Assembly (NCBI GenBank): GCA_002812745.2
Contig: NCSJ02000186.1
Span: 20,072 to 84,071, forward strand
Length of the DNA: 64,000 nucleotides
Direction: 5' to 3'
Origin: Scytalidium lignicola
Lineage: Eukaryota; Ascomycota; Leotiomycetes
In this document: one piece after another, positions 1-11,276 of the stretch
Layout of the letters: every line of letters starts with the position of its first letter
How positions within the stretch are numbered: the first letter of the stretch is position 1
Notes under the pieces: model-generated
Seen by the model: the letters and a program-made list of their open reading frames with translations, nothing else
What the model was told of the DNA's origin: nothing
Databases searched by the model: none
Translations under genes and position numbers: made by a program

Positions 1-3000
1 TAGAAGTAAGTTCTTATCTATTCTCACTTTCTGGATATCTTATCTATTTAACTAAGTATTGTAGTTTCTTATAATACATCTTATAACTAATGATTCTTTC
101 AACTTTATATTCTCTTTCCAGATTAACTTCTTCTAACATTGGTATTTAAGTGTTTTCAAGTGTTAATTCAAGAAGTAAAACATAGAAAACAAGATATATC
201 TTAATTACTACTGGTAATTTCAATTTATATATTAAAAGTCTATAAACTTCTTCGATTTCATACAGTCTTATCTTTACCTAGTCTAGTTTATCATTTAATC
301 TTGTTGTTTTAATGTTTTTTCTAAGAAGATAAACTTTATCCTCTTTTTTGTACATTAATTCCATTAAGTATTCATAATTATAATACTTCTTCATTCTTTC
401 TTTAGTATATTAAAGTAAGTTTCTGATTCTTTTTTGCATTTCCTTCATTTGTTTTGCCTAGATCTTTGCTGATTTACTTGTAAATTCTAATTCTAGTCTA
501 GTACAAAACCCTTCTAGTTCTTATCCATAATTTATATAAAATGAAATGATCTTAGTTAATTTGTGTAATGCATCATTATACATCATTTTTGTTATTAGTA
601 AGTAATCAACCTAATTATCTTGATTATAGTTGACATAATATCTTAAATATCCTTTTAACTAACCGTTTAAACATTCTGTTTTTCTATTAGTCTATAAATG
701 TTATATTGTTGATAACTTCCTCTTGACTTTCATTTTTGTTGTTAATGTTTCCCAAAACTTAGATGTAAACTTAATATCTTTGTTAAAGATTATTTGTTTT
801 AGTAATCTTCATTAAGACATTATTCTTCATAAGAATATATCAACTACCTCTTCTACTCCTTAAGTCTCCTTGAACAGTTTAAATATTACATAATTGGTAT
901 GATGTTCAATTATTACAAAGATAAAGTCATACTTGACCTTTGTTATACAATCTGTAGAAACTAGTAGTTTTATGATAAAATCTTATCTGATTAGTTCCTA
1001 TGGATTGTTAAGTATTTGTATAAGGTGTAATTGTCCTTAAGGCTTCCTTCTTGGATTCTTAGCCTTCTTATAGATTTCACATTCCATGATTACTTTCTTA
1101 ACTACTAAACATAACTTTACAATAAAGTAATCCTTATTGATTTAATAATAACATCAAGTCATTCTTATATGTCCATTATACAATAGATTATACTGTTCTC
1201 TGACGAACTCTTCTGTCAATTTCATTGGTATATATAACTTCTTGTTCTTATACCAAATGTCTTCAATTTTCTTCTATTTACCTTTAGTTATGTTTAGTAA
1301 AGCATTCCCTGTTTTTTCCTCTTCAGTTGCTTCTCTGATTTGATCAGCTTAATGCTTGTCTGTTATTACTATTATAGCCATAAGTTGTCCTCTATTATAC
1401 ACTAAGAATCCCTCTTTGTCTTCCTTCAATATAAGTTTACTTTCTTCCTTTTCCTTAGTTGAGTACTCAAGTTTCCAGCTTAGAGCATCTACTCTTCCAT
1501 TGTCTTCCCCTTTGACATAAGTAATCTTGAAATCATACTCAGATAATTTTTCTACCCATTATACTTGTCTAGCATTTAATTACTTGATTGTCATAAAGTA
1601 TTGAAGGTTATGGTAATCTGAAAGTATATCAACTATTTCACTAAATCCAATAGTATATACTCTCTAATGCTTTAGTACTTCTACAATAGTTAACATTTCC
1701 TTGTCCAACGTTTGATAATTTCTCTTAGCAGTATTCAACTTCCTTGACCAAAATGTTAATAATACTTAGTAATGTCATTTACTAATCTACTATAATTGTA
1801 ATAGTACAACTCTTAATGCTACATCAAAGGCATTAGTTTCAATTCTTATTCCTCTTTCTAGATCGAAGATTCCCAAGAAACCTCCTTTCACAAAAGTATC
1901 CTTTATGCTTTAGAATACTTTCTTTGCAACATTACTCCACTTATAAGCTTGATCCTTTTTTGTAAGTTCAATCAATAATACAAAGATCTTAAAATAGTTT
2001 TTCACAAATCTCTAGTAATAATTGACTAACCCTAAGAAACTTTGTAATTGTTTAATTATCTTAGGTGCTTTTCATTCTTTGATTGACTGAATCTTATCAT
2101 CAAAGGTTTTTATCCTTTCTCCAAAAATACAGTATCCTAAGAATTAAACTTGTTCCTTATAAAACTTGTATTTTACTAGTTTGTAGTGTAATCTTGCCTC
2201 TTACAATGCCTATAAAATAAGCTTGACATACTCTGTATGTTCTTCAATACTCTTTGAGTATATGATTATATCATCAAGATATACTATTATGAATTTCTCC
2301 AAATATTTCTCCAATATTCAATCTATTATTCTTTGTTATATTGTTAGAGCATTGGTCATACTAAATGTTATAACCAATAACTTAAATAATCTGTATTTTG
2401 TTCGAATAGCAACTTTCCATTCGTTACCTCTTTTAATCCTAACTAAATTAAACACTAACTATAAGTCTAGCTTAATGAATATAACAACTCCCTTCAGCTT
2501 GTCTATCATTGAATCTATCAATAGTAAAGGGTATTAATCTTTCTTAGTTCTACTATTCAAGTGTCTGTAATCATCACAAGGTTGTCCTAGCAGATTGTCT
2601 CCTTTCTTTGCATAATACAGTAGTACTCCAGCTTCATCGTAACCTTCTCTATACAAACCTTTAAACATCATTTTCTCGAATAACCATTTTTTCATCGCCT
2701 TATCCTCAGCAAGAGTTGTTCAGTAAATTAATCTGTAAACTAGTCTGAACCCCTCTTTAAGCTTTATCTTATAATCCTATGGTTTATACTTAGGTAAGGC
2801 TAAATCATTAAGTCTTTCTGTGAACAACTCTAATTATTCATAATATTCTTCAGGTATATATTTCATGATGTCATTAACATAGACAACTCTTAAAGACATA
2901 GTTTCTTCTAGGAAAGTAATCATACTTATTCTCTAATCAATTATTAGATTATACTTCCTCATTCATTCAATTCTTAATATAACCTAGTATGTTCTTAACT

Positions 3001-4400
3001 TTGTAACATCAAAAGATATCTTCTCTTAGTGGCTTTTGCCATACCTTATATCTAAATTCTAAGTTTGAACATTAACATACTTCTAAACCTTAATACTGTT
3101 TACTAACAATATCAGGTAGTTATTATTCTTGACTTTTGTGCTAAGTCTAAGTCATTTTACAACTTGTTCACTGATAAAGTTCNTTTTTAGCTCTTGAATC
3201 GATCAAGGCTCTTACTGGCTTTCCACATAACGTTATATTGATATATAATGAACTTTTACTGTTCATAAAATAGAGATTAACGTTTTTAACATTGTCAACT
3301 GACATATCATCTCCTATTTTGAGATCTTCAACGTTTTCCTAAAGTTCCTCAAATAATACTACTTATTTCTCACTAAGATTTCGTAATCTTGGTCTATCTA
3401 GGCTTTCATCGTTTATAAAAGCATGTATATCTTGTACTTATTCTACTATTTCATTTTCAAGGTGTTCCCTTATCTCAGTAATTAAAACATCACTTACTAT
3501 AAGAATTCTTTTTACAGAATTCAAAGGGTACATTGTTACTTCCTGGTTGAATTGTTCATCAATTCTTTATAATAGTTTATTTTCTCTTAGTAATACAACA
3601 AGTAATTCCAGAGGTAACGATTCTTCTTCTAATTCGTTAATTGTAAGTAATATTTCTACATCCTAGTTAATTAGTTCAACCACAACTTCAACTAACTCCT
3701 TCTGTTCTCGTTGAACATAGTATTATTCAACTTTAAGCAGTTATTCTACTGATTTTCCTAATCTCCAGATTTCTCTGTACTAAGTTTCAACTTCTAATCA
3801 GTCTTGTCAGTAGGTTATCATTAGAAGTCCTCCATATTGTACATTATATCTTCCTTATACAACATAGCTTAATCTCTCTTCAATTATCATCTAGGCTTCT
3901 TCAGGCATCTAGTCAAAATCATCTTAAATCCAAGTTCTTTCTACTGATAAGAGGATTTCACATAATCCTTTCTTTATAACAATACTCTGTAAATTAATCT
4001 TATAAACTAAAGCAAGATTTTCGAAATTAAGTTCTTATTCCTTGACAATCACTTCTTCTTATTATACGGTTTTATAGAGTTAGCTTCTGTCCAGGATTTC
4101 CTATCCTCTTAGTCCTTTCATGTTAATCATAAGATAATATTTCAAGACTAATAATTCTCCAGAAACGGAATATTACTCTGTGAGTATAACTTCGAACTCT
4201 ACCAGCATAATCATCTAGATTCTACTGACTCTTAGCATAACTCTTTATTTATTTAGGCTAACAGCCTCCCCTTGATTTCAAGGGTGTTCTATACGCTGAG
4301 TCCTTCTCATTAGTACAGAACTTATTTCTAAAATTCTTGCCATTACCATTTTATCTACATTGGTTTCAACAGTAATCTTTAGTATGATTACTAAATTTGA

Positions 4401-4823
4401 TCATTCCTCTTCTTCTTCTGAGGAGTTCCCTTCCTTGTCCAAGCTTTCCTCTTCAGAAGACTTTGACAAGATATCCATAATCCTTAGGATTCTTATAACT
4501 CCGATTTTAACCATTATACTTGACTTGTTGTCCTTCTTATAAGTATTTACCATATAACCAAAGAGTTTACATTTGAAACATAACTTATTCTTTCTTCTTT
4601 TATCAAGTTCTTCAGAGGAAATTCTAAAGGAGTTTCTCTTTTTTCCTTTTCCTTCATAATGCTTTTTTCCCTTTCCCTTAAAGGTCTTTCCTTTTCTCAT
4701 GACATCTAACTCTATAAGGTCACCATAATCCTTCTTACTGTCACTCTTCCTTCTGTTGAAATAAGATCTACCCTTCTTATCTAAGATCATCTTATATTGT
4801 TTGTTCTCAATCTTGATAGCCAA
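4401..4823 (-). pseudogene. gag C-terminal part with a decayed CCHC zinc knuckle
   Basis: This 140-codon open stretch on the minus strand carries CFKCKLFGY followed by MVNTY. That matches the gag nucleocapsid knuckle pattern C-x2-C-x4-H-x4-C, with the His and the last Cys both replaced by Tyr. Both replacements are single transitions (CAT to TAT, TGC/TGT to TAC/TAT), the type RIP makes. The flanks are Lys/Arg-rich, as expected for a nucleic-acid binding tail, and the C-terminal end is Glu/Ser-rich. It belongs to the same gag gene as the frame at 5133-5738 but is separated from it by stops. Confidence 0.7.
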
Positions 4824-5132
4824 GTTGATAAGGGCATTAAGATTATTAACTACAGGCCATTGGTATAGTTCTTCTTTTATGAAGTCCTTCAGTCTGATCT
4901 TAAACTAGTGCATATGTACTTCCTCTCCCCAATTGACTAATACTACATGCTGGCGATAGAGCATTGCATACTTACTAAGGCTTTTAGTTTGTCTGAGATG
5001 AGCTAATTATCTTTCAGCATTCCTCTTTTCGTCAACATCCTCATACAAGCATTTGAGTTCTCCTATGTAGTTTTCCCAACTTCTAAGGATGTTTCTCACC
5101 TCCTAGTTCATTGTTCCTCCGTTTGTAGTAAA

Positions 5133-5738
5133 CTATTCGTCTTTAAAGGGTTGAAACCAAGTTTCAGTTACTCCTCTTAAGTACATGGATGCCCACAGAA
5201 CCTTATGTGTATCTCCAGGCAGTAGGTGATCATTCAATACCAAATAAGTTCTTGTTTGTATAAGGTATGCCTTAAGCTTCTTTCTATCCCTGTAGAACAA
5301 GTCTGGCCTGACGATTTTGACCTCCCTAAATATCGCCATTAGGACTTGTCCAGCGTTATCCTTTGGCTCAGAGTCTGGATCAGGGTCTAGGCTTGGAACT
5401 CTTGGTACTTGAACTAGTTCTAGGTCAGGTTTAGATAATGAAGATGCTAGCTTCTTCCCTGAAGCTCTCGATGATTCTCCAACAATTGATCCTTCTGTTG
5501 ACCTAGTGGATTGCTTTGGTGGCATAACAACTTCTTCTAACACTCCTCGCTGAATGTTAGTTTCCTCAATAGTCTGATTCTTACCTTGGTCTTCTTCAGA
5601 ACTATCTTCCGAACTCTCCTCAGATACTTCTTCCGATTCCTCTTCAGATTCTTCTTCAGAGCCTTCTTCAGAACCTTCTTCAGGTTGTTGTTCGTTGTTG
5701 TTATCTACCGGTATGCTTGTTTCCAAATCCTGATTCAT
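5133..5738 (-). pseudogene. gag N-terminal part of the gypsy element
   Basis: An open frame of about 200 codons begins at an ATG 22 bases inside the 5' LTR border and stops at 5133. The N-terminal third is acidic and repetitive (runs of Ser-Glu, GSEE repeats around 5600-5690). The C-terminal part contains the retrotransposon gag-like stretch with a DLFYRDRKKL segment and ends at a WFQPF motif. In related elements gag continues into a CCHC zinc knuckle. Here the frame is closed by a TAG, and the knuckle lies downstream in a separate open stretch (4401-4823). The region has near-normal base composition, unlike pol. It is a remnant of a structural capsid gene, not a host gene. Confidence 0.75.
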
Positions 5739-5759
5739 CAAGATAGGTAATGTTCAAAA

Positions 5760-6113
5760 TGTTACAAAACTACGCTATCCAGGTCACTGGATAGCCCAGG
5801 GTAAGGTAGATGTTCAGGGACAACGGAAACGTGTAATACACAAGCAAGCGACTAAGTCCAAGGTAAGGTCTAGTAATGTATTTAGGTTGAACACAAGGAG
5901 TCTACTCTCATGTTCCTACAGTATGCTTATATAGATAATGAAATACAGTTGGATCGCAGGATCCACAGATCCTCAGATCCCTATGGATCCTAGGATCCTA
6001 AGATCCCAGGATCCATGTCACGTGACCTCTAACTGTTAGGTTCTCTGTGTACATCTGCCATGTACCGAGCCTCAGGCCTACACCAATTAGCTTGTTCGGT
6101 CAAACCCGTAACA
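5760..6113 (-). repeat. 5' LTR of the gypsy element (354 bp)
   Basis: The repeat begins TGTTAC and ends GTAACA, giving the canonical TG...CA ends inside a 6-bp perfect inverted repeat. The gag ATG follows 22 bases beyond its inner border. A diverged copy of the whole unit lies at 28844-29185 in the other orientation. The last 36 bases of the two copies are identical, which fixes one border independently. The LTR holds eight GATC tetramers within about 64 bases (5951-6014) and a GTCACGTGAC palindrome at 6017-6026. The outer flank reads AACGT; the matching target duplication lies outside the window. Confidence 0.9.
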
Positions 6114-6117
6114 AACG

Positions 6118-7965
6118 TCTTAATAATGCTCAAGATAATGTTCTAATCAAGCATATTAATTATCTTATAGACTAAGGAATACTACTAACTAGTCAGATTG
6201 TTCATAATATAGTAGAGGAGATTATACAAGAGCTTATAAAGAAGAATTAAATAGAACAATTTATAAAGTATTACAAAGAAGAAATTAGTAGTATTTATTT
6301 GAGGAATATAGATTATTATAAAGTCAAATCTGAATACAAGCTTATATTTGAGTATTTTTATCAACTAATTAAGTAATATTTTATATGTTATAAATTATTA
6401 TAAGTCTTAAAGTTAATTATTAACTAAAGTGTCAGGTTATGATTGAGATGTAAGATTGATTTATTCTAGTAGAGCAAGAAGTGCTCTTTAAAGCTATTGT
6501 AGCCTAGGATCTAAGGCTATGGAATGGGTTATGTAATACAAGTGAATAAGCGAACGCCAAGACTGCCAAGCGAAGCTAACGAAGTAGTGACCTAAGATAT
6601 GCAACAGTCATGACATAAAGCTTATACAATTATCTTCTAACATTGAAAAACATTATATTAAGCTTGAAAATATATATAATATTAATAAGAAGAAGTTTTT
6701 ATTAGGTTTTATGAAATCTTTTAAAAGAATTATATCTGTTCAAGCTTTTAAAGCTAGTAAAGTTCATAATGCATAAGATAAGAGTAAAGAGTTCCTTATT
6801 ATATTAGTATGCATTTTAACAACTAGAAAAGCTCTTCTACTAAGCCTTATATACTAAAGGAAATCAAAAGACCTTTGAACTAATTGAGTATAAGACTTAA
6901 AACCTAAAGATAAAGTATTTTTTACCTTTTTAACAAATAAGTAAAGTTATAATACTTTAAGTTATTAATAGTTNAAAAAAGGTATTTAAGCTTTATACTG
7001 AAGCTTAAATTAATAAGAAATATCATTTACTTATTATTAATAAATATTCTAGTTATATTAATATAAGGTTTATTAATTTTGTACATAATTACAAGATAAT
7101 TATAATAGTTCTTCCTTTTTATATCATTTATTATTTACAACCTTTAAATATTAAATTATTTCTCTTATTATCTTTAGCTTATTCAGAGGAACAAAATAAG
7201 CTAATACAAGATAAAACTAAGAAAGTTTTTATGTTAAAAACTTTATTTTAAAATATGTTTTAGCTTTCTTAGTTAAAAAGNTTTTATAATGGAGAATATT
7301 ACTTTAGCATTTGAAAAAACTAATATATAGTTAATTAAACCTTTTATTATTCTTAAAAAGGAGTTTTTAAAGCTAGATATATCTTTTATAACAAGTTAAA
7401 TAATCTTAAAAACTCTTACAACTTGTAAAAGTATTCAACATATACAAAAGTCTTATATACATAATCCTTCCTCCATTAAGTTATAATATATCATAAATAC
7501 TAATTATACACTTTCAGCAAAGTTTAATATTACTTAACACTTAAATAAAAGCTTAGTTAAAGCTTTAAAGATGCAAAAAAAGAAGAGTACATACTCTTAA
7601 TGTCTAAACTTTTGTAGAAAATAAGTAAGTAAAGTTTAATGGTTTAGTACAAAGGAAATCTTGAAAGCTAAAGCTTTATTAGCCGNAAAAAGAAGTACAA
7701 GAAGAAGTAAAGAAGAAAGCTATAATAGCAAAAAGGCTAGTTGCAAAAATAAACATAAGCAATTGGAAGTAAAGAAAGTTAAAAAGTAATTAAAGTAATA
7801 GCTAGTTAAAGAGTAAAAGGCTAAGGAAGCTTTACTTAAAAAACAAGCCAAGGAAGAGAATCAAATGCAGAAAGCCTTAGAAAAGCAGCTCCTGGCCACT
7901 TAAAAGAAGGCTAAGAAGGCTGTTACACACAAGAAAGCTACACCAAAAGCTTTTTAAGTGGGTAT
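6118..7965 (+). pseudogene. pogo/Fot-like DDE transposase, destroyed by RIP
   Basis: No long frame survives, but a plus-strand reading in patched frames shows the ordered hallmarks of fungal pogo/Fot transposases. These are a CENP-B/Tc5-type HTH-like part (EEISSIYLRNID, SEYKLIFEYFYQL, about 6230-6380), a YNINKKKFLLGF stretch near 6690-6720 where the family has an Asp in the first catalytic motif, and HLLIINKYSS near 7025-7060 where the family has VDGHSSH. A Lys/Ala-rich tail follows near 7850-7960. Both catalytic-site Asp positions read Asn, consistent with G-to-A change. The left end abuts the gypsy LTR, and a solo LTR (6430-6615) interrupts it. I could not find terminal inverted repeats. 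Confidence 0.75.
6430..6615. mobile_element. Solo LTR (186 bp) with TAAAG target-site duplication
   Basis: The unit starts TGTCAG and ends CATGACA, so its ends form a TGTCA/TGACA inverted repeat of the TG...CA type. It is flanked on both sides by the 5-bp direct repeat TAAAG (6425-6429 and 6616-6620). Its base composition is clearly less AT-rich than the surrounding sequence. It sits inside the ruined DDE transposase, so it inserted after that element. The family is not recognised. It differs in sequence from the gypsy LTR and from the unit at 25423-25689. Confidence 0.75.
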
Positions 7966-9339
7966 TGTGATAATGGTTGAATAAGTGGGGTATAAAAGCA
8001 ATTTTCATTGGAGGGGCAATTATACCTTAACATTACATAGTATTTAATATTTAAAGCATAAATTATAATCTACATACTTTAATATAGTTAATTTATCAAT
8101 TTCAATTCAAATAGAACTTTGGTTGTTGAGTTATAATATTTAGAAGTGTAATGTTATTAAATCCAAAAGTGGGAAATTTGACGGAGCGGGAAAGTTGCCG
8201 GGATCACGTGTAAATCCACGCCAAATCACTGATACCGGTCCTTCCCCCCATAATCATACTTTGCGATCGTATACAAATTTACATTGTGCGAAAAGACTAA
8301 CCAATGAAGTCTATTCAGTTGATTCTATGCAGATAGTTTAACTATTTATACTGTAAATTTAATACAACCTTAGGTTTTCTTCACGATTTTACAGTAAAAC
8401 GTCTCAAAATTGTAAATCATTAAACCAACGCTGGCGCTTTAGGCGTTAAAAGCTGCCGGCCCCTGGCAAGCGGAAGAATCTTTCATACCACATTCCCTGC
8501 AGTATAAAGCGGGCAAAATGGGGTAAGCAACAGGTTACGAAGAGTTCAGTGTTCCATATATAAGTTATTATAATTAGCTTTTCTTGAGTAACCGATGCAT
8601 TCTTACGCAGATAAAAATAGATCTCTTCTAATTCTGTACATAGCTTTCCCTTCTTCCTTTTCTTTTCCTATTAAATAAAGCTTCTATTGTACATTTTATA
8701 TTCTTAAAATATCTCATCAACTTATTTTCATTATTATTATATAAATATATATAACTGTAAATGGCAACCTTTTCTATTTTGTTATAATGTTAGACTCGTA
8801 TGAGATATAATGAGGAGAAGAAGGAATACTTTGCCAAGGTGTAGTTCAATATGCCTAATACTCTCTTTGTCATATCATCCAGCCTCTACGTACGTAGTTT
8901 ATATGTACAAACCTTACAAAATATATTAAAGACTATCTATATATTATGGAAAACACTTCCGTAGAAAGTGCCACTGATTACGAAAGATGCCTCTTAAATT
9001 GGATATGATTGGTTCTGAAACACGTTTCAGGTGGTTTGATTGGTAAAGTGGCATGATCTCTTGCGATTGGCCTGTGAGGGCTACCTTCACCCGTCGAGCA
9101 AGCGGCCAGAGGTCGCGCAGCTCGCTGAGAGTTATATTAAAAGGCAACGCTTGAATCTGTTTATTGTATATTAAAAAAACCTCCTGTATTCCCTTGGGTG
9201 CGAAGCACCCGTATGAGCGTAGCGAGTAGCCAAGCTTGCTTGTAATCATTATACTATAGTTGAAGGTAAGGTCTAATCAACTTATTTAACTCTATACATA
9301 CAATCTCCGACAGTGTTGGGGCTAAATCAAGAGATATCT
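7966..9339. other. Intergenic boundary between transposon block and gene island
   Basis: Base composition changes from very AT-rich to normal between about 8150 and 8250. I see no coding region. Short open frames, including one of 101 codons at 8944-9249, have no recognisable domain. A perfect 6-bp stem with GAA loop (GGGTGC/GCACCC) lies at 9196-9210, downstream of DRE2. Confidence 0.6.
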
Positions 9340-10250
9340 TCATAGTTGTACCGAGTCATTTAGAATTTGAACTTCTTGGCCCGGTTGGAACGCTGGGAGA
9401 CCAACGTAAGGACAATTCGTACATCTAAACGCATCGCCGAGAGCACAATTACCACATGAGCCTGTTTTACCTTGCACGGTGAAATCCAGCTCAATTAAGT
9501 CATCTGACTGAAGCTTGAATACGCTTAAATTCGTATCTGCTTTCGTCTGCCGTGCTTTATCTTCTGCCTCAAGCTGAGCGGCTAGACCACAAGTACAGTC
9601 TTTGCAGGCTCGTCGCCTCCGTCTTAGTTTTGGTTGACAATCTGGAGTTAAGCTATTAGTAGGGTAGCCTAGAGAAAGTGTTAAAAGCTTCTTAACTTAC
9701 ATGGCTGAGGTCTTTTTAGATCTTCTTCAGATAGTAATGTATCCTCATCAATTAACTCATCATCTTCGTTGTCAAGAACATTGTCTGTATTATGAATGCT
9801 TGTTTTCATTCTAGTCGGAGTGTTGATTTTCTTTATATTCTTCCGGAGAGATATTGCAACTTTCTCATTGTTGTGCAGTTTTAAAAATACGCCATCTTTC
9901 TCAACTAGCCCAGCTAAGATTGCCTCTTGCATTTCAGTTATACCTAAAGAGCCACTCTGAACTTGTAATTTTGCACCAGCTTTCATAGATGGGACAAGTA
10001 TAGAATATGCATTCCGATTAAGAAGCTGTTGCGACTTAGATGGCAGAGTAACATCAAGGTCGGTAAGTACGAGGATAAAATCGTATGTATTTAAGGGCAG
10101 GACGATCAAGCCAGCAGATAGTCGATCAAGCATTTGAAGGTCAGTCGAACGCCGATCGAATGTTTTGAAGACGTCTTGTAACTTGTCTTCTTTGGCAGCA
10201 ACTGATGGGGGTGCGAGAAGAAGGGTACGTTGGGTGTTGTCGTCCAACAT
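9340..10250 (-). CDS. DRE2: Fe-S cluster assembly protein Dre2 (anamorsin/CIAPIN1)
   Basis: Dre2 is an electron carrier of cytosolic Fe-S protein assembly and works with the diflavin reductase Tah18. Two exons are read: 10250-9701 and 9641-9340, with a 59-bp intron (GTAAGT donor). They give 283 residues. The N-terminal SAM-methyltransferase-like domain begins [16 protein letters not shown] linker with acidic stretches follows. The C-terminal CIAPIN1 domain lies wholly in exon 2 and has both metal motifs: a Cys series ending in ACKDCTCG, and the CX2C-X7-CX2C motif GSCGNC...RCTNC. The end VQL followed by TGA is at 9340. The ATG at 10250 was chosen because the frame upstream has only a GTG and no family similarity. 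The length fits fungal Dre2. Identification is very secure; the exact splice site is inferred from frame and motif continuity. Confidence 0.93.
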
Positions 10251-11276
10251 GGCGAATTTGATTACTGTCTTAATATTAACAGTGTAAGAGAGTGCAACAT
10301 TGGACTTGAGCTCGACCTCAGTGGACTTACTATTGTTATTTATGAAGTCTTGAGAAATGTTGTGGCACTTCACGAAATGGACGATTTTTAATCAAGGAGG
10401 GGCTAGTTCGCTAAGCAGGCGCACTAGTAAATCTCGGGGTTACTTAAGTTGCAAAATCCACTTGAAACTGCCGGTATCGGACTTAAACCTTATGAACTAC
10501 TGCTAATAACTCCCGATTTGATTGCTTAAACTGGGTTTATAATAAGCATAATATTGCATTATAATAAACTCAGTACTAAAGAAAATAATCATAATATACA
10601 TCCGTACTATCAAAGTGATTGTCACATTAGTGGCTACAGTTACAGAAGATGAGGGGTCAGCTTTTGCACGATATGAGTCAAGAAATATTGGAACATTACC
10701 TCTGGACAAAGGAAGTAGATCATCGGAATGATCAGAATGTAAAAGAAAGTTGCCAAATCTATATTTTCCAACCCACANTTTTGGATTGCGATATCGCCAC
10801 CAAAGACGGTGATGAAGGCGAAGATCACGTGGTTAAATATTCTAAATATGAAGGCTCGCCACNTTTTTTGTAGTATTATAAAAGACAAGGCTGTAGATAA
10901 AATATGAACGGAATCTTTAATATCATATATATCATAAAGGGAGCTTATTATTAAAAATGCATGTTCAAGTGAACAAGTCAATTTAACGGAAGTCTGAATC
11001 CTATCCCTTCGCACCAAATCTCGAAGGCCACCATCCCCTTTTCCAAAACAAAGACAGTGCCTGCCAGAACGCCATGCTTGCTTCCAGAGGCCGGGCCCAG
11101 TTCCTCTATTGGATCAGGCTAAGGTAATTATATACATCATGCAATATAAAATTCTATCATGAATCGTGATTTAATCCAAATAATGAAACTCCAAAATATC
11201 AAAAGAATGGACGACCGGTGAGTAATGCACCGTCCTTTCCTAGTGAGGCCAAATCCTACCAAACCTCTGTCCCGAA
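10251..11276. other. Intergenic, no supported gene
   Basis: This stretch contains only short overlapping frames on both strands, one of them hydrophobic (10640-11017, minus), and two ambiguous bases beside T runs. I recognise no domain. It includes the promoter side of DRE2 and the 3' side of the DUF2985 gene. Confidence 0.5.

Larger units (their letters stand above)
1..6113 (-). mobile_element. Ty3/gypsy chromovirus LTR retrotransposon, RIP-degraded, cut by the window edge
   Basis: Read on the minus strand, the parts come in the order LTR, gag, (protease), reverse transcriptase, RNase H, integrase, chromodomain, which is the Ty3/gypsy chromovirus order. Visible landmarks are the 5' LTR (5760-6113), an intact-looking gag reading frame (about 5133-5738), a degenerate zinc knuckle near 4590, the RT active-site motif YLDD near 2260-2285, and an RNase H segment near 1800-1870 where the expected ETDA reads ETNA. 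Integrase-like sequence lies near 500-1290, and a chromodomain-like end (KLQYLVK, YPESEN) lies within the first 120 bases. Pol is broken by many stops and most changes look like G-to-A on the element strand, as RIP produces. The 3' LTR lies outside the window. The element cannot make a working polyprotein. The protease region was not clearly recognised. Confidence 0.9.

Noticed and set aside
2223..2537. 104-codon open frame on the plus strand
   Set aside because: It is antisense to the reverse transcriptase region of the gypsy element (YLDD motif on the minus strand).
8944..9249. 101-codon frame on the minus strand
   Set aside because: No domain, begins with many rare features and includes the hairpin region; probably chance.
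10640..11017. Hydrophobic 125-codon frame on the minus strand between DRE2 and the DUF2985 gene
   Set aside because: It contains two ambiguous bases at T runs, no recognisable family, and an overlapping frame on the other strand; hydrophobicity follows from AT-rich sequence.
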